A stretch of 64,000 nt of DNA from Myxococcus xanthus (GTDB lineage: Bacteria > Myxococcota > Myxococcia > Myxococcales > Myxococcaceae). Positions 9,199 to 17,884 of this stretch are shown here, one piece after another (the first letter of the stretch is position 1; the number at the start of each line of letters is the position of its first letter). The notes beneath the pieces were generated by a model that was not told where the DNA came from, did no database searches, and saw nothing but the letters and a program-made list of their open reading frames with translations. The translations under genes and the position numbers were made by a program. The stretch spans positions 248,001 to 312,000 of the forward strand of contig NZ_FNOH01000009.1 of the NCBI RefSeq assembly GCF_900106535.1, given 5' to 3'.

Positions 9199-10920
9199 GT
9201 GAGCGCACCTCTGTCGACATGGGAGCTGCTGCATTGGGTGGCCACGAAGCCCACCCGGAGCACGCGGGAAGACCTCGACGCACTGCTCGCGCGAGTGGAT
9301 TTCACGCAGGTCGCCCGGGACGCCCTGGCGTCGGGCACCTCTTCGGAGAAGACCACGGCCCTGCGAGTGCTCCGGGAGCTGGCGTCACCCGAAGCCCATG
9401 CCCTGGCTCGGCTCGCGCTTCGCGACGAAGCGGCTGACGTCCGGGCCCTGGCGGCTCGGGTGCTGGCGAGCGCACAGGACGCTGCGGACTGGCGGAGCCT
9501 CCAGGAGGCGCTGGATGATACCGAGCCCTCCGTGCAGCACGCCGTCATGGACTCGCTCGCGAGGATGAATCCGGCGGCCGCGAGCGACCTCTTCATCGAG
9601 CGCTTCGAGCGTGCCCCGGAGGCGGAGAAGCTGAACGCGCTCGCCACCGCGCAACGGCTGGGGCTCCCCGAATCCGGCGCCCTGGCTCGGCTCGGCCTGG
9701 CTTCGGCCTCTTCCACCCTCAGGACCGCGGCGGTTGCCCTGCTCGCGCGAGAAGGCGAGGCGACAGAGGGCCTGCTCATCCAAGTCCTCACGGATGCCGC
9801 CGAAGACGTGCAACTCGAAGCCCTTCGCGCGCTGTCCCGTCGCGCACACGTGCCCGCCAGCGTCTTCGTCCCGCTGCTTTCCGCGTCGTCCCCATTACAA
9901 GTCCGCGAACAGGCGCTTCAGTCGCTCGTCCTGCGTGGCGACGCCAGTGCTTGCGAACCCGTTTGCCGGCTCCTGACCGACCCTGATTCTTCACTCCGCA
10001 GAAGCACGATTCTCGCCACCGCACGGCTCGGCTGCTCCGGTGCGACGCGCGCCCTGCTGGAGATGCTGGCCCGGACACGCGACGAAGATGAACGGGCGGA
10101 CCTCATCACCGCGCTCGGACAACTCGGTGGACCCGAGGCATGGGAGGCGCTTCGCCAGGCGCTGTCGGATGAATCCCTCCGCGTCAGGCGCGCCGCCATC
10201 TCCGCCTGGACCTCGGACGCCGCACCGCCAGACGCAACCCCGGTGCTGCTGGAGCGCCTGCGAGGCGCCCCCGACACAGAAACGCGGAAGGCCGTTGTCC
10301 TGGCCCTCATGAACAGCCGCCCGGAGGTGGCCCACCGCGCCCTGCGGCTTGCGCTCGAGGACTCCGCGCCCGAGGTCCGGCGGATGGCCGTGCGAGACCT
10401 GGGCCTAGAGGCCAGCCCAGAGGCCCTTCAAACCCTGCGCGACCATCAAGCCACCGAACGTGACCCGGACGTTCTGCGGCACCTGGACGCGGCGCTCGAA
10501 CGACAGCAGGCCCCTGACGACACGCCCGTCTCAGTGGCCTCACCCGCCGAACGTCTCTTCTTCGACCCGGCGCGAACGGGACAGAGCGTGGCGGAGTGGC
10601 TCGCGGTCCCCGAACGCTACCCCGCGACCGAGCGCTTCTACTTCTACGAAGGCGGACACCTGGAGCGACTGGGCACCGACGGCCGGGTCCACGCCTTTCA
10701 GTACACCGCTCTCGGAGACCAACTCCGCATCCAACCCGAGGGCGCCCCCGGCCGAAGCACGGCATTCACCGTGACGCCCGAGCCGCCAGCCTCCAACGGC
10801 ATGCCACGCCGCTTCCGCCTGGAGCTGGCCCGGGACGTCCTCTCCAGCACGGACACGCCACGAACGCTGCACTTCATCGAGCCCGTGCCAGCCGACCCGG
10901 AGCCGGTCGACAGCCACTGA
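9199..10920 (+). CDS. HEAT-repeat protein
   Basis: 573 residues starting at GTG. Most of it (about 30-440) is a run of 30-35-residue helical pairs with the HEAT/PBS-lyase pattern, for example LRVLRELASPEAHALARLA and LITALGQLGGPEAWEALRQA. The last 120 residues are a different, beta-rich domain beginning near residue 450 (AERLFFDPARTGQSVAEW). There is no signal peptide. HEAT proteins act as scaffolds, so the partner cannot be inferred. It converges with the VWA gene downstream, 12 bp apart. Confidence 0.75.
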   Translation: MSAPLSTWELLHWVATKPTRSTREDLDALLARVDFTQVARDALASGTSSEKTTALRVLRELASPEAHALARLALRDEAADVRALAARVLASAQDAADWRSLQEALDDTEPSVQHAVMDSLARMNPAAASDLFIERFERAPEAEKLNALATAQRLGLPESGALARLGLASASSTLRTAAVALLAREGEATEGLLIQVLTDAAEDVQLEALRALSRRAHVPASVFVPLLSASSPLQVREQALQSLVLRGDASACEPVCRLLTDPDSSLRRSTILATARLGCSGATRALLEMLARTRDEDERADLITALGQLGGPEAWEALRQALSDESLRVRRAAISAWTSDAAPPDATPVLLERLRGAPDTETRKAVVLALMNSRPEVAHRALRLALEDSAPEVRRMAVRDLGLEASPEALQTLRDHQATERDPDVLRHLDAALERQQAPDDTPVSVASPAERLFFDPARTGQSVAEWLAVPERYPATERFYFYEGGHLERLGTDGRVHAFQYTALGDQLRIQPEGAPGRSTAFTVTPEPPASNGMPRRFRLELARDVLSSTDTPRTLHFIEPVPADPEPVDSH

Positions 10921-10932
10921 TTCGCCGGCCCG

Positions 10933-12027
10933 CTACGCAGCGGCGGACGAGGCGCCTTCCCAGTCCTCGACCTCGTAGAGGAACTTCGAATCCCCCATCA
11001 GCTTCCGGTTGGCCGACGTGCTCTGCACGAAGACGACGTACTTCTCCAGGCTGGCGGGCCGAATGCGGACCGTCTCCCCGGGCGGAAGCCCGAGCATCTC
11101 CCGGGCGCGGTCTCCGCTGAAGAGGTCACCCGTCTTCCGGTCCATGAGCACCACTTCCTTCCGGCCCTGGATGGTCTCCGTCTTGGTGAACTCGTAGAAG
11201 CCCCGGCCCGTCTTGAAGCGCAGGCCGTTCTCCTGCACGAAGTCCTTGATGGGCTGGGTCCGGTCCACGTCCAGCACCTGGAAGCGGCCCGGTGGAACCG
11301 CGCGCAGGTCCGCCTCGCCGTAGAGCGGCGGCGCCGTGCGCTGGAGCATGGTGCTGAACATCACGTTGAGGCCGCGGCTCATCCGGCCCTCGCGCACCAC
11401 TTCCTGCTCAAACGATTGAAGCTGTACATCCGAGGACTGCTTGTAGCAGACGGCCAGCAGCAGGTCGGTGACGTGGGCGAACTGGTCCAGGCTCAGGTGG
11501 AAGCCGCCCGACTTCTCCGCCAGCTCCTTGTAGAAGGCCGTCGCGTGGCGGCGCGCCAGGGCTTGCACGCCATACACGGGAATGCCCATCTTCCCCAGCG
11601 CGGCCACCTCCTTGCGCCAGTCCAGCTTGTGTGGATTCTGCGCGGGCCCGTGGGGAACGTCGTCGCCAATCAAGACCAGCGCCCGCGTGTAACCAACCGT
11701 CCAGGACAGGCTTTGCGCCTGGCGAAGTACGAACTCGTAGCATTCGGGCGCGTCCCCCCCGCCCGTCTGCTCCACGCGGTCCACGAAGCGGACGACGGCG
11801 CCCTCGTCGTCCGTCAGGTCCAGCATCTTGGTGACATACGTGGAGCCCGCGTCGCAGTAGTCCCCGTGGGCGATGATTCCAATGCGGATGCCCGGAATCT
11901 CCTTCATCAGCCGGGACACGGTGCCCCGCAGCTTCTTCCGTACCTGTGCAAGACACGGATACATGCTGCCGGTGGTGTCAAAGCTGAAGACGATTTCGAC
12001 GCGGTTATCAATGACTGACGTGCTCAT
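10933..12027 (-). CDS. von Willebrand factor A domain protein
   Basis: 364 residues if started at 12027, where a GAGGGGGG ribosome-binding site sits upstream. A VWA domain starts near the N-terminus with an intact MIDAS-type motif DTTGS (in VFSFDTTGSM), a conserved Thr-Gly-Gly-Gly-Asp (EQTGGGDAPE) and a later Asp in LIGDDVPHG. The C-terminal 130 residues form a separate domain containing GRGFYEFTKTETIQG. It is cytoplasmic with no signal peptide. Metal-dependent protein binding is the general VWA role; the partner is unknown. It diverges from the MutS-like gene. Confidence 0.78.
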   Translation of the reverse strand: MSTSVIDNRVEIVFSFDTTGSMYPCLAQVRKKLRGTVSRLMKEIPGIRIGIIAHGDYCDAGSTYVTKMLDLTDDEGAVVRFVDRVEQTGGGDAPECYEFVLRQAQSLSWTVGYTRALVLIGDDVPHGPAQNPHKLDWRKEVAALGKMGIPVYGVQALARRHATAFYKELAEKSGGFHLSLDQFAHVTDLLLAVCYKQSSDVQLQSFEQEVVREGRMSRGLNVMFSTMLQRTAPPLYGEADLRAVPPGRFQVLDVDRTQPIKDFVQENGLRFKTGRGFYEFTKTETIQGRKEVVLMDRKTGDLFSGDRAREMLGLPPGETVRIRPASLEKYVVFVQSTSANRKLMGDSKFLYEVEDWEGASSAAA

Positions 12028-12194
12028 TCCGGTGCCCCCCTCGTGACCGCCGATGAGGACAAATCTACGCGCCGGGTCTGACATGAATCAGGCCAGGAAA
12101 CGGGGTGCTGGCCGGGCCTCCGTCGACCCGGCGTCACGCATTTGCACCTGCCGCTTGCCCTGAACGCCGCGTGACCGCAGCATGCGTGCCCATC

Positions 12195-14039
12195 GTGTCC
12201 GCCACCGCCGAGCCCCCATCCCCGCATCGCACGTACACCGAGCGCCGAGCCGCCGCGCAGGCGGAACTGACCGCGCTGGACCGCGTGAGCGCCCGCTACG
12301 CCAACTTGCGAACACTCGCCTTCCTGGCCGCGGCCGGCGTCGCGGGCTTCGTGCTGGCGGGGCGTCTGCCCAAGGTGTGGTGGTGGGCCAGCGCCGCCGC
12401 GCTGGTGCTCTACGGCGTGCTCGCCGTCCTCCACCACCAGGTCTTCCGCCGCGAGGCCCGGGCGAAGCTGTACGTGACGCTCAACGAACGCGGATTGGCG
12501 CGGCTGGGGCCCGGCTGGCACGACTTCACCGAGCGCGGTGAACGCTTCCTCTCCCCCGGTCACCTGTACACCCCGGACCTGGATGTCTTCGGACAGGGAA
12601 GCCTCTTCCAACTCCTCAACGAGACGGCCACGCGCGCTGGAGAAGAACGGTTGGCGGCGTGGCTCTCCGCCCCCGCGTCCGCCCAGGAGGTCGAAGCCAG
12701 ACAGGGCGCCGCGCGCGAACTGGCGCCCAACCTGGACTTCCGCCAGGACCTCTGCGTGGACGCGCGGGACGCCTCGCGCGAGAAGGCGGACCCGGCGCTG
12801 TTCATCCAGTGGGCGGAGTCGGGTCCACAGCTGAATGCCATCCGCTGGGCCCGACCGGTGGCGGTGGTGCTGCCCCTGGTGACGCTGGCCGTCTACGTCC
12901 TGGGCAAGTTCGAGGTACTGCCGGAGTCGGCTTTCTGGGTGGGCTTGGCCGCGCAACTGGGCGTGGCCGTCATCACCCGCCGCCCGCTGAAGGTCATGGA
13001 CGAAGGCGTGGAGGTGGGTGAGCGCGGCTTCGTGCGCTACGCCCCCATCTTCGAGCGCGTGGAGGCCCAGCGCTTCGAGCACCCGCGACTGAAGACGCTC
13101 CAGTCCGGCCTCCAGCAGCCCGGCCAGCCGCCCGTGTCCGAGCACTTCAAGCGCTTCAGCCGGCTGTTCTCCTTCATCGAGTTCAAGCGCCACCAGTTCC
13201 ACCCGCTGATTCACTGGCTCACGCTCTGGGACATCCACGCGCACTTCGCGCTGGAGCGCTGGCGCGAGGCCCACGGTAAGCAGCTGCGCCAGTGGTTCGA
13301 GGCCCTGGCCGAACTGGAAGCCCTGTCTTGCGTCGCGGGCCTCGCCCATGACCGGCCGGACTTCACCTGGCCCGTCTTGGCGGCCAATGGCCCCTGTGTG
13401 GAGGCGACAGCGCTGGGCCACCCGCTGCTGGACGCTCCGGTGCCCAACGACGTGTCCCTGCCCGGTCCCCGGCACGCGCTGCTCATCACCGGCTCCAACA
13501 TGAGCGGCAAGACGACGCTGATGCGCGCGGTTGGAGCCAACGTGGTGCTGGCGTTGGCGGGCGCGCCGGTGAGCGCGAAGCACTTCCGCCTGACACCGCT
13601 CCAGACGCTCACCAGCATGCGGGTGAAGGACTCGCTGGAGCGCGGCGTCTCCTACTTCTACGCGGAGGTACAGCGCATCAAGGCGGTGCTGGACGCGGCG
13701 CAGGCCGCGCGCGGGCAGGTGCTGTTCCTCCTGGACGAAATCCTCCTGGGGACGAACACCCGCGAGCGGCAGATTGCCTCGCGCGAGGTGCTGCGCCTGC
13801 TGCTGGGCACCGGCGCCATTGGCGCGGTGACGACGCACGACTTGTCCCTGGCGGTGCTCGCGGACGAGCCGGGCGCCCATGTCGTCAACGTCCACTTCCG
13901 GGACCACCTGGAGGCCGGGAAGATGATGTTCGACTACAAGCTGCGCCAGGGCGTGGTGGACACCACCAACGCCCTGCGCGTGCTGCGCCTGGCCGGCGTA
14001 CCGGTGGACGACCCGGACGAAGCCACGGCGGCGCGCTGA
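12195..14039 (+). CDS. MutS-family ATPase with membrane segments
   Basis: About 614 residues. The C-terminal 200 residues are a MutS-type ABC ATPase with Walker A GSNMSGKTT, Walker B VLFLLDEILLGTN and the switch TTHDL. The N-terminal MutS mismatch-recognition domains are absent. Instead there are hydrophobic segments near residues 45-95 and 225-265, typical of a branch of MutS homologues of unknown role found in many bacteria. A function in classical mismatch repair is therefore unlikely. The start is uncertain; GTG at 12195 begins the conserved region, while an ATG at 12105 would add 30 residues. Confidence 0.8.
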   Translation: MSATAEPPSPHRTYTERRAAAQAELTALDRVSARYANLRTLAFLAAAGVAGFVLAGRLPKVWWWASAAALVLYGVLAVLHHQVFRREARAKLYVTLNERGLARLGPGWHDFTERGERFLSPGHLYTPDLDVFGQGSLFQLLNETATRAGEERLAAWLSAPASAQEVEARQGAARELAPNLDFRQDLCVDARDASREKADPALFIQWAESGPQLNAIRWARPVAVVLPLVTLAVYVLGKFEVLPESAFWVGLAAQLGVAVITRRPLKVMDEGVEVGERGFVRYAPIFERVEAQRFEHPRLKTLQSGLQQPGQPPVSEHFKRFSRLFSFIEFKRHQFHPLIHWLTLWDIHAHFALERWREAHGKQLRQWFEALAELEALSCVAGLAHDRPDFTWPVLAANGPCVEATALGHPLLDAPVPNDVSLPGPRHALLITGSNMSGKTTLMRAVGANVVLALAGAPVSAKHFRLTPLQTLTSMRVKDSLERGVSYFYAEVQRIKAVLDAAQAARGQVLFLLDEILLGTNTRERQIASREVLRLLLGTGAIGAVTTHDLSLAVLADEPGAHVVNVHFRDHLEAGKMMFDYKLRQGVVDTTNALRVLRLAGVPVDDPDEATAAR

Positions 14040-14065
14040 GCCCGAAACGCAGGCCCGAAACGACA

Positions 14066-14093
14066 CGGGCCCCGGGGTTTCCCCCGAGGCCCG
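14066..14093. terminator. bidirectional hairpin between convergent genes
   Basis: A GC-rich stem (CGGGCCcCGGGG / CCCCgaGGCCCG, one mismatch, short T-rich loop) lies midway between the stops of the MutS-like gene and the thiolase gene. It lacks a strong T-run, so termination efficiency is uncertain, but its position suits both transcripts. Confidence 0.55.
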
Positions 14094-14126
14094 CGCTTGA
14101 ATCAGTGACTTGCGTCGAAGCGGTGA

Positions 14127-15299
14127 CTACTTGGGCGCCTCGATGAGGGCGGCGAAGCCCATGCCGCCGCCGATGCACATGGAGACGACGCCGTAGCGGC
14201 CGTTGCGGCGCTTCAGCTCGCGCAGGATGGTGGCCACCATGCGCGCGCCAGAGACGCCCAGCGGGTGACCCAGGGCGATGGCGCCGCCGTTGGGGTTCAC
14301 CTTGTCGGCGGGGATGCCCAGCTCGCGCACGCAGTACAGCGCCTGCGCCCCGAAGGCCTCGTTCAGCTCGAAGACGTCGATGTCCTCGACCTTGAGCTTG
14401 TTCTTCTCCAGCAGCTTGCGGACCGCGGGAACCGGGCCGATGCCCATGATTTCCGGGGGCACGCCCGCCACCGCGGCGTCGATGAAGTAGCCCAGCGGCT
14501 TGACGCCCAGCTCCTTCGCCTTGGCCTCACTCATCACCACCGCGGCGGCGGCGCCGTCCGTCAGCGGCGACGCGTTACCAGCCGTCACCACGCCCTTGGG
14601 GTTGAAGGCCGGGCGCAGCTTGGCCAGGCCCTCCTGCGTGGTCTCCGGGCGGAGGATGGTGTCCACCGTGACGGTGACGTTCTGCGCCACGCCGTCGTCG
14701 TCGTAGTACGTCGTGGTGACGGGGACGATCTCCTCCTTGAACTTGCCCTGCTCGCGCGCGGTGGCGGCACGGCGCTGGCTCTCGGCGGCGAACTTGTCCG
14801 AGTCCTCACGCGACACGCCGTAGCGCGACGCGATGTTCTCCGCCGTGGCGCCCATGGAGGTGTAGATCTCCGGCAGGCGCTCCATGGCCTCGGGGTTGGC
14901 GCTCGCCTTGTTGCCGCCCATGGGGACCATCGTCATGGACTCGGTGCCACCACCGATGCCCACGTCGTACATCCCCGCCTGGATGGCCTGGGCCACCTGG
15001 GCGATGGCCTGCGAACCGGAGGAACAGAACCGGTTGATGGTCATCGCGGGCACCGTGACGGGCAGGCCCGCCAGCAGCGTGGCCACGCGGGCCACGTTCA
15101 TGCCCTGCTCGGCCTCCGGCATGGCACAGCCCAGGACGACGTCACCGATGTCCTCCGGCTTCAGGCCCGGGACCTGGGCAACGGCCTCCTTGATGGCGAC
15201 AGCGGCCAGGGTATCCGGCCGGGTGTCCTTGAACTCTCCCTTGTGCGCGCGGGTGAAGGGCGTGCGGACCGCGCTGGCAATCACGACTCGACCAGCCAT
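14127..15299 (-). CDS. acetyl-CoA C-acyltransferase (thiolase)
   Basis: 390 residues, standard thiolase length. The nucleophilic Cys lies in RFCSSGSQA, the catalytic His in [10 protein letters not shown] and the second Cys in SMCIGGGMG, so the enzyme is complete. It performs the last beta-oxidation step, thiolytic cleavage of 3-ketoacyl-CoA. The start at 15299 has AAGGAGA eight bases upstream. It lies 79 bp downstream of the hydroxyacyl-CoA dehydrogenase gene on the same strand, forming a fadBA/fadJI-like operon. Confidence 0.93.
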   Translation of the reverse strand: MAGRVVIASAVRTPFTRAHKGEFKDTRPDTLAAVAIKEAVAQVPGLKPEDIGDVVLGCAMPEAEQGMNVARVATLLAGLPVTVPAMTINRFCSSGSQAIAQVAQAIQAGMYDVGIGGGTESMTMVPMGGNKASANPEAMERLPEIYTSMGATAENIASRYGVSREDSDKFAAESQRRAATAREQGKFKEEIVPVTTTYYDDDGVAQNVTVTVDTILRPETTQEGLAKLRPAFNPKGVVTAGNASPLTDGAAAAVVMSEAKAKELGVKPLGYFIDAAVAGVPPEIMGIGPVPAVRKLLEKNKLKVEDIDVFELNEAFGAQALYCVRELGIPADKVNPNGGAIALGHPLGVSGARMVATILRELKRRNGRYGVVSMCIGGGMGFAALIEAPK

Positions 15300-15378
15300 T
15301 TTGATGTCTCCTTGCCCGGGGGGCACCCGGGCATTCAGCGAATCTCAGGTTCAGTAGCCTATGGATACTGGCCGGCCG

Positions 15379-17757
15379 TCAGTTCCGCAGCGGCTTGCCC
15401 TTCTCGATCATGTGCTGCAGGCGGTCCTGGGTCTTCTCCTCGCCGCACAGGCTCAGGAAGGCCTCCGCCTCCAGCTCCAGCAAGCGCTCCTCCGTCACGA
15501 GCAGCGACGGGCTGGTGTTGCCACCCGTCAGCACCTTCGCCAGCTTCTGGGCGATCTTCCGGTCGTGCGCGCTCACCTGGCCGTTGAGCTCCATGTCGTA
15601 GAGCATCATGTCGATGGTGGCCGCGCCGCTGGTGCCCGGCAGGCGGAAGCGCGTGGGACGGGGCGCCTTGAAGCCGGCGTCCGCCATGCCCAGCACGCGG
15701 GCCTTCGCGTCGGACAGCAGGAAGTCCCGGTTGGCGCTGATGCCATCCGCCTGCGTCAGGAAGCCCGCCTCGCGGGCCTCCTCGGCGCTGGTGGCGACCT
15801 TCGCCATGCCGATGGTGAGGAAGATCTTCTTCAGGAAGGGGAAGAAGTCGAAGTCCTTGTCCGTGCCGAAAGGGCCGTACACGTTGCGCAGCAACTGCAT
15901 GTTGCCGCCGCCGCCCGGGATGAGGCCCACGCCCACTTCCACCAGGCCCATGTACAGCTCGGCGCTCGCCTGGATGGCGTTGCCGCCCATCGTCACCTCG
16001 GCGCCGCCGCCGAGCGTGAGGTTGAAGGGCGCCGTCACCACCGGCACCGGGCTGTAGCGCATGCGCTGATTGACGGCCTGGAAGCCCGTCACCAGCTTGC
16101 GGATGGACTCGAACTCGCCGCTCTTGGCCGCCCACAGCAGCGCCACGATGTTCGCGCCCGCGGAGAAGTTGGAGCCGTCGTTACCGATGACGAGGCCCTT
16201 GTGGTTCTTCTCCGTCTCGTCCAGCGCGGTGTTCATCATCTCGATGATCTGGTCATCGATGGAGTTCATCTTGGTGTGGAACTCGAGCAGCGTCGCGCCG
16301 TCGCCCAAATCCCACAGCGTGGCCCCGTCGTTGCCGGCGATCTTCTTGTTGCCGCGCTTGAGGTACTCCACGCGCTGCGTGCGGGCGTTCTCCGGCACCA
16401 CCTTCACGGACTTGGACGGGATGTCCCAGTACGTGTCCTTGCCGTTCTCCACGCCGTAGAAGGACGCGCGGCCCGCGGCCAGCATCTCCTCCACCCACGC
16501 GGCTGGCTTCAGGCCCAGGGCCTTCATCCGCTCCACGCCCTTCTTCACGCCGTAGGCGTCCCAGACCTCGAAGGGCCCCAAGTCCCAACCGAAGCCCCAG
16601 CGCACGCCGCGGTCCACGTTGACCACGTCGTCGGCGATCTCCGGGATGCGGCGGCTGGTGTAGGCCAGCACGTCCAGGGTGACGCCCTCGGCGAACTTCG
16701 CCGCCTTGTCCTCGGCGTTCATCACCGAGGCCACGCGCTCGCGCACGTCCTCGATGTCCCGCGCGGCGCCCAGCGACTCGTAGCGCACCTTCGCCTGCGG
16801 CCGGTACTCCAGCGTCTTCAGGTCGAGCGCGAGGATGTCCTTGCCCTGCTTCTTGTAGAAGCCGCCGCCGCTCTTGTCGCCCAGCATGCCCTTCTCCACC
16901 ATCTTCTGGAGGAAGGCGGGGCTGGCGAACACGTCACGCTCTTCGTCGTGCGTCAGCGTGTCGTAACAGTTCTTCGCCACGTGGGTGAACGTGTCCAGGC
17001 CCACGATGTCCGCGGTGCGGAAGACGGCGGACTTGGGACGGCCCATGGCCGGGCCGAAAATCTTGTCCACCTCTTCGATGGATAGCTCCGCCTTGTCCAT
17101 GGCGGCGATGGTCCGCATCATCCCGTACACGCCAATGCGGTTCGCGATGAAGTTGGTGGTGTCCTTGCCGTAGACGATGCCCTTGCCCAGCACCTCTTCG
17201 CCAAAGCGGTGCAGCGTCTTGAGCACCTCCGGGGCAGTCTCCTTGCCGGCCACCAGCTCCAGCAGCTTCATGTAGCGGACGGGGTTGAAGAAGTGCGTGA
17301 CCAGGAAGTTCTTCTTGAACTCCGCGCCGCGGCCCTCGGTCATCCCCACAATCGACATGCCGGAGGTGTTGGACGACACGATGGTGCCCGGGCGGATGAG
17401 CTTCTCCACCTTGGCGAACAGGTCCTGCTTGATCTTCAGGTCCTCCTTCACCACCTCCACCACCCAATCGCACTCGGCGATGCGGTGCAGGTCGTCCTCG
17501 AAGTTGCCTACCTCGATGTTGGTGAAGACCTCACCAGAGACGATGGGGCTCGGCTTCTGCTTGCGCAGGTTGGCCAGCGCGCCCTGGGCGAACTTGTTGC
17601 GAAACGCCTTCGAGGAGGTGTCCTCGCCCGGCGCGGCCTTGGGCGGAACGATGTCCAGGAGGAGCGCACGCACGCCCGAGTTGGCTAGGTGCGCGGCGAT
17701 GCCGCTGCCCATTACTCCGGCGCCCAGCACAGCCACTTTGCGGATCCGCGTCGTCAT
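15379..17757 (-). CDS. 3-hydroxyacyl-CoA dehydrogenase / enoyl-CoA hydratase (FadB/FadJ-type)
   Basis: 792 residues. The N-terminus is an NAD-binding Rossmann domain (VAVLGAGVMGSGIAAHLA) followed by the dehydrogenase domain with HFFNPVRYMKLLE. The C-terminal half is a crotonase-fold domain with the oxyanion-hole segments GNDGSNFSAGANI and GGGAEVTMGGNAI. This domain order, dehydrogenase first, is inverted from E. coli FadB and matches the FadB-like enzymes seen in many soil bacteria. The two activities hydrate enoyl-CoA and oxidise 3-hydroxyacyl-CoA. It is cotranscribed with the downstream thiolase gene and preceded by a palindromic operator candidate. Confidence 0.93.
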   Translation of the reverse strand: MTTRIRKVAVLGAGVMGSGIAAHLANSGVRALLLDIVPPKAAPGEDTSSKAFRNKFAQGALANLRKQKPSPIVSGEVFTNIEVGNFEDDLHRIAECDWVVEVVKEDLKIKQDLFAKVEKLIRPGTIVSSNTSGMSIVGMTEGRGAEFKKNFLVTHFFNPVRYMKLLELVAGKETAPEVLKTLHRFGEEVLGKGIVYGKDTTNFIANRIGVYGMMRTIAAMDKAELSIEEVDKIFGPAMGRPKSAVFRTADIVGLDTFTHVAKNCYDTLTHDEERDVFASPAFLQKMVEKGMLGDKSGGGFYKKQGKDILALDLKTLEYRPQAKVRYESLGAARDIEDVRERVASVMNAEDKAAKFAEGVTLDVLAYTSRRIPEIADDVVNVDRGVRWGFGWDLGPFEVWDAYGVKKGVERMKALGLKPAAWVEEMLAAGRASFYGVENGKDTYWDIPSKSVKVVPENARTQRVEYLKRGNKKIAGNDGATLWDLGDGATLLEFHTKMNSIDDQIIEMMNTALDETEKNHKGLVIGNDGSNFSAGANIVALLWAAKSGEFESIRKLVTGFQAVNQRMRYSPVPVVTAPFNLTLGGGAEVTMGGNAIQASAELYMGLVEVGVGLIPGGGGNMQLLRNVYGPFGTDKDFDFFPFLKKIFLTIGMAKVATSAEEAREAGFLTQADGISANRDFLLSDAKARVLGMADAGFKAPRPTRFRLPGTSGAATIDMMLYDMELNGQVSAHDRKIAQKLAKVLTGGNTSPSLLVTEERLLELEAEAFLSLCGEEKTQDRLQHMIEKGKPLRN

Positions 17758-17804
17758 GTGGAAAAGGCTCCCTGTTGGGAAGGAGGGGATTGCACAAATG
17801 TAGG

Positions 17805-17826
17805 CGATTGACCCGAAAGTCAATCG
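17805..17826. promoter_or_regulatory. perfect palindrome, candidate operator of the beta-oxidation operon
   Basis: CGATTGAC-CCGAAA-GTCAATCG has perfect 8-bp arms and a 6-bp spacer. It lies about 50 bp upstream of the hydroxyacyl-CoA dehydrogenase start in a 127-bp divergent gap. Read on the minus strand it contains TTGACT, which could act as a -35 element with TACATT 15 bp on. A TetR- or GntR-type fatty-acid repressor site is the natural reading; the regulator is not in this window. Confidence 0.55.
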
Positions 17827-17884
17827 GTTCGGACGGCCAGGACACTCGCCACCAGAGGACAAGCCGACTAGATACCGGCCCTCC

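Noticed and set aside
12024..14066. 680-codon minus-strand frame opposite the MutS-like gene
   Set aside because: Same type of antisense shadow; the plus-strand frame has Walker motifs and the minus strand has none.
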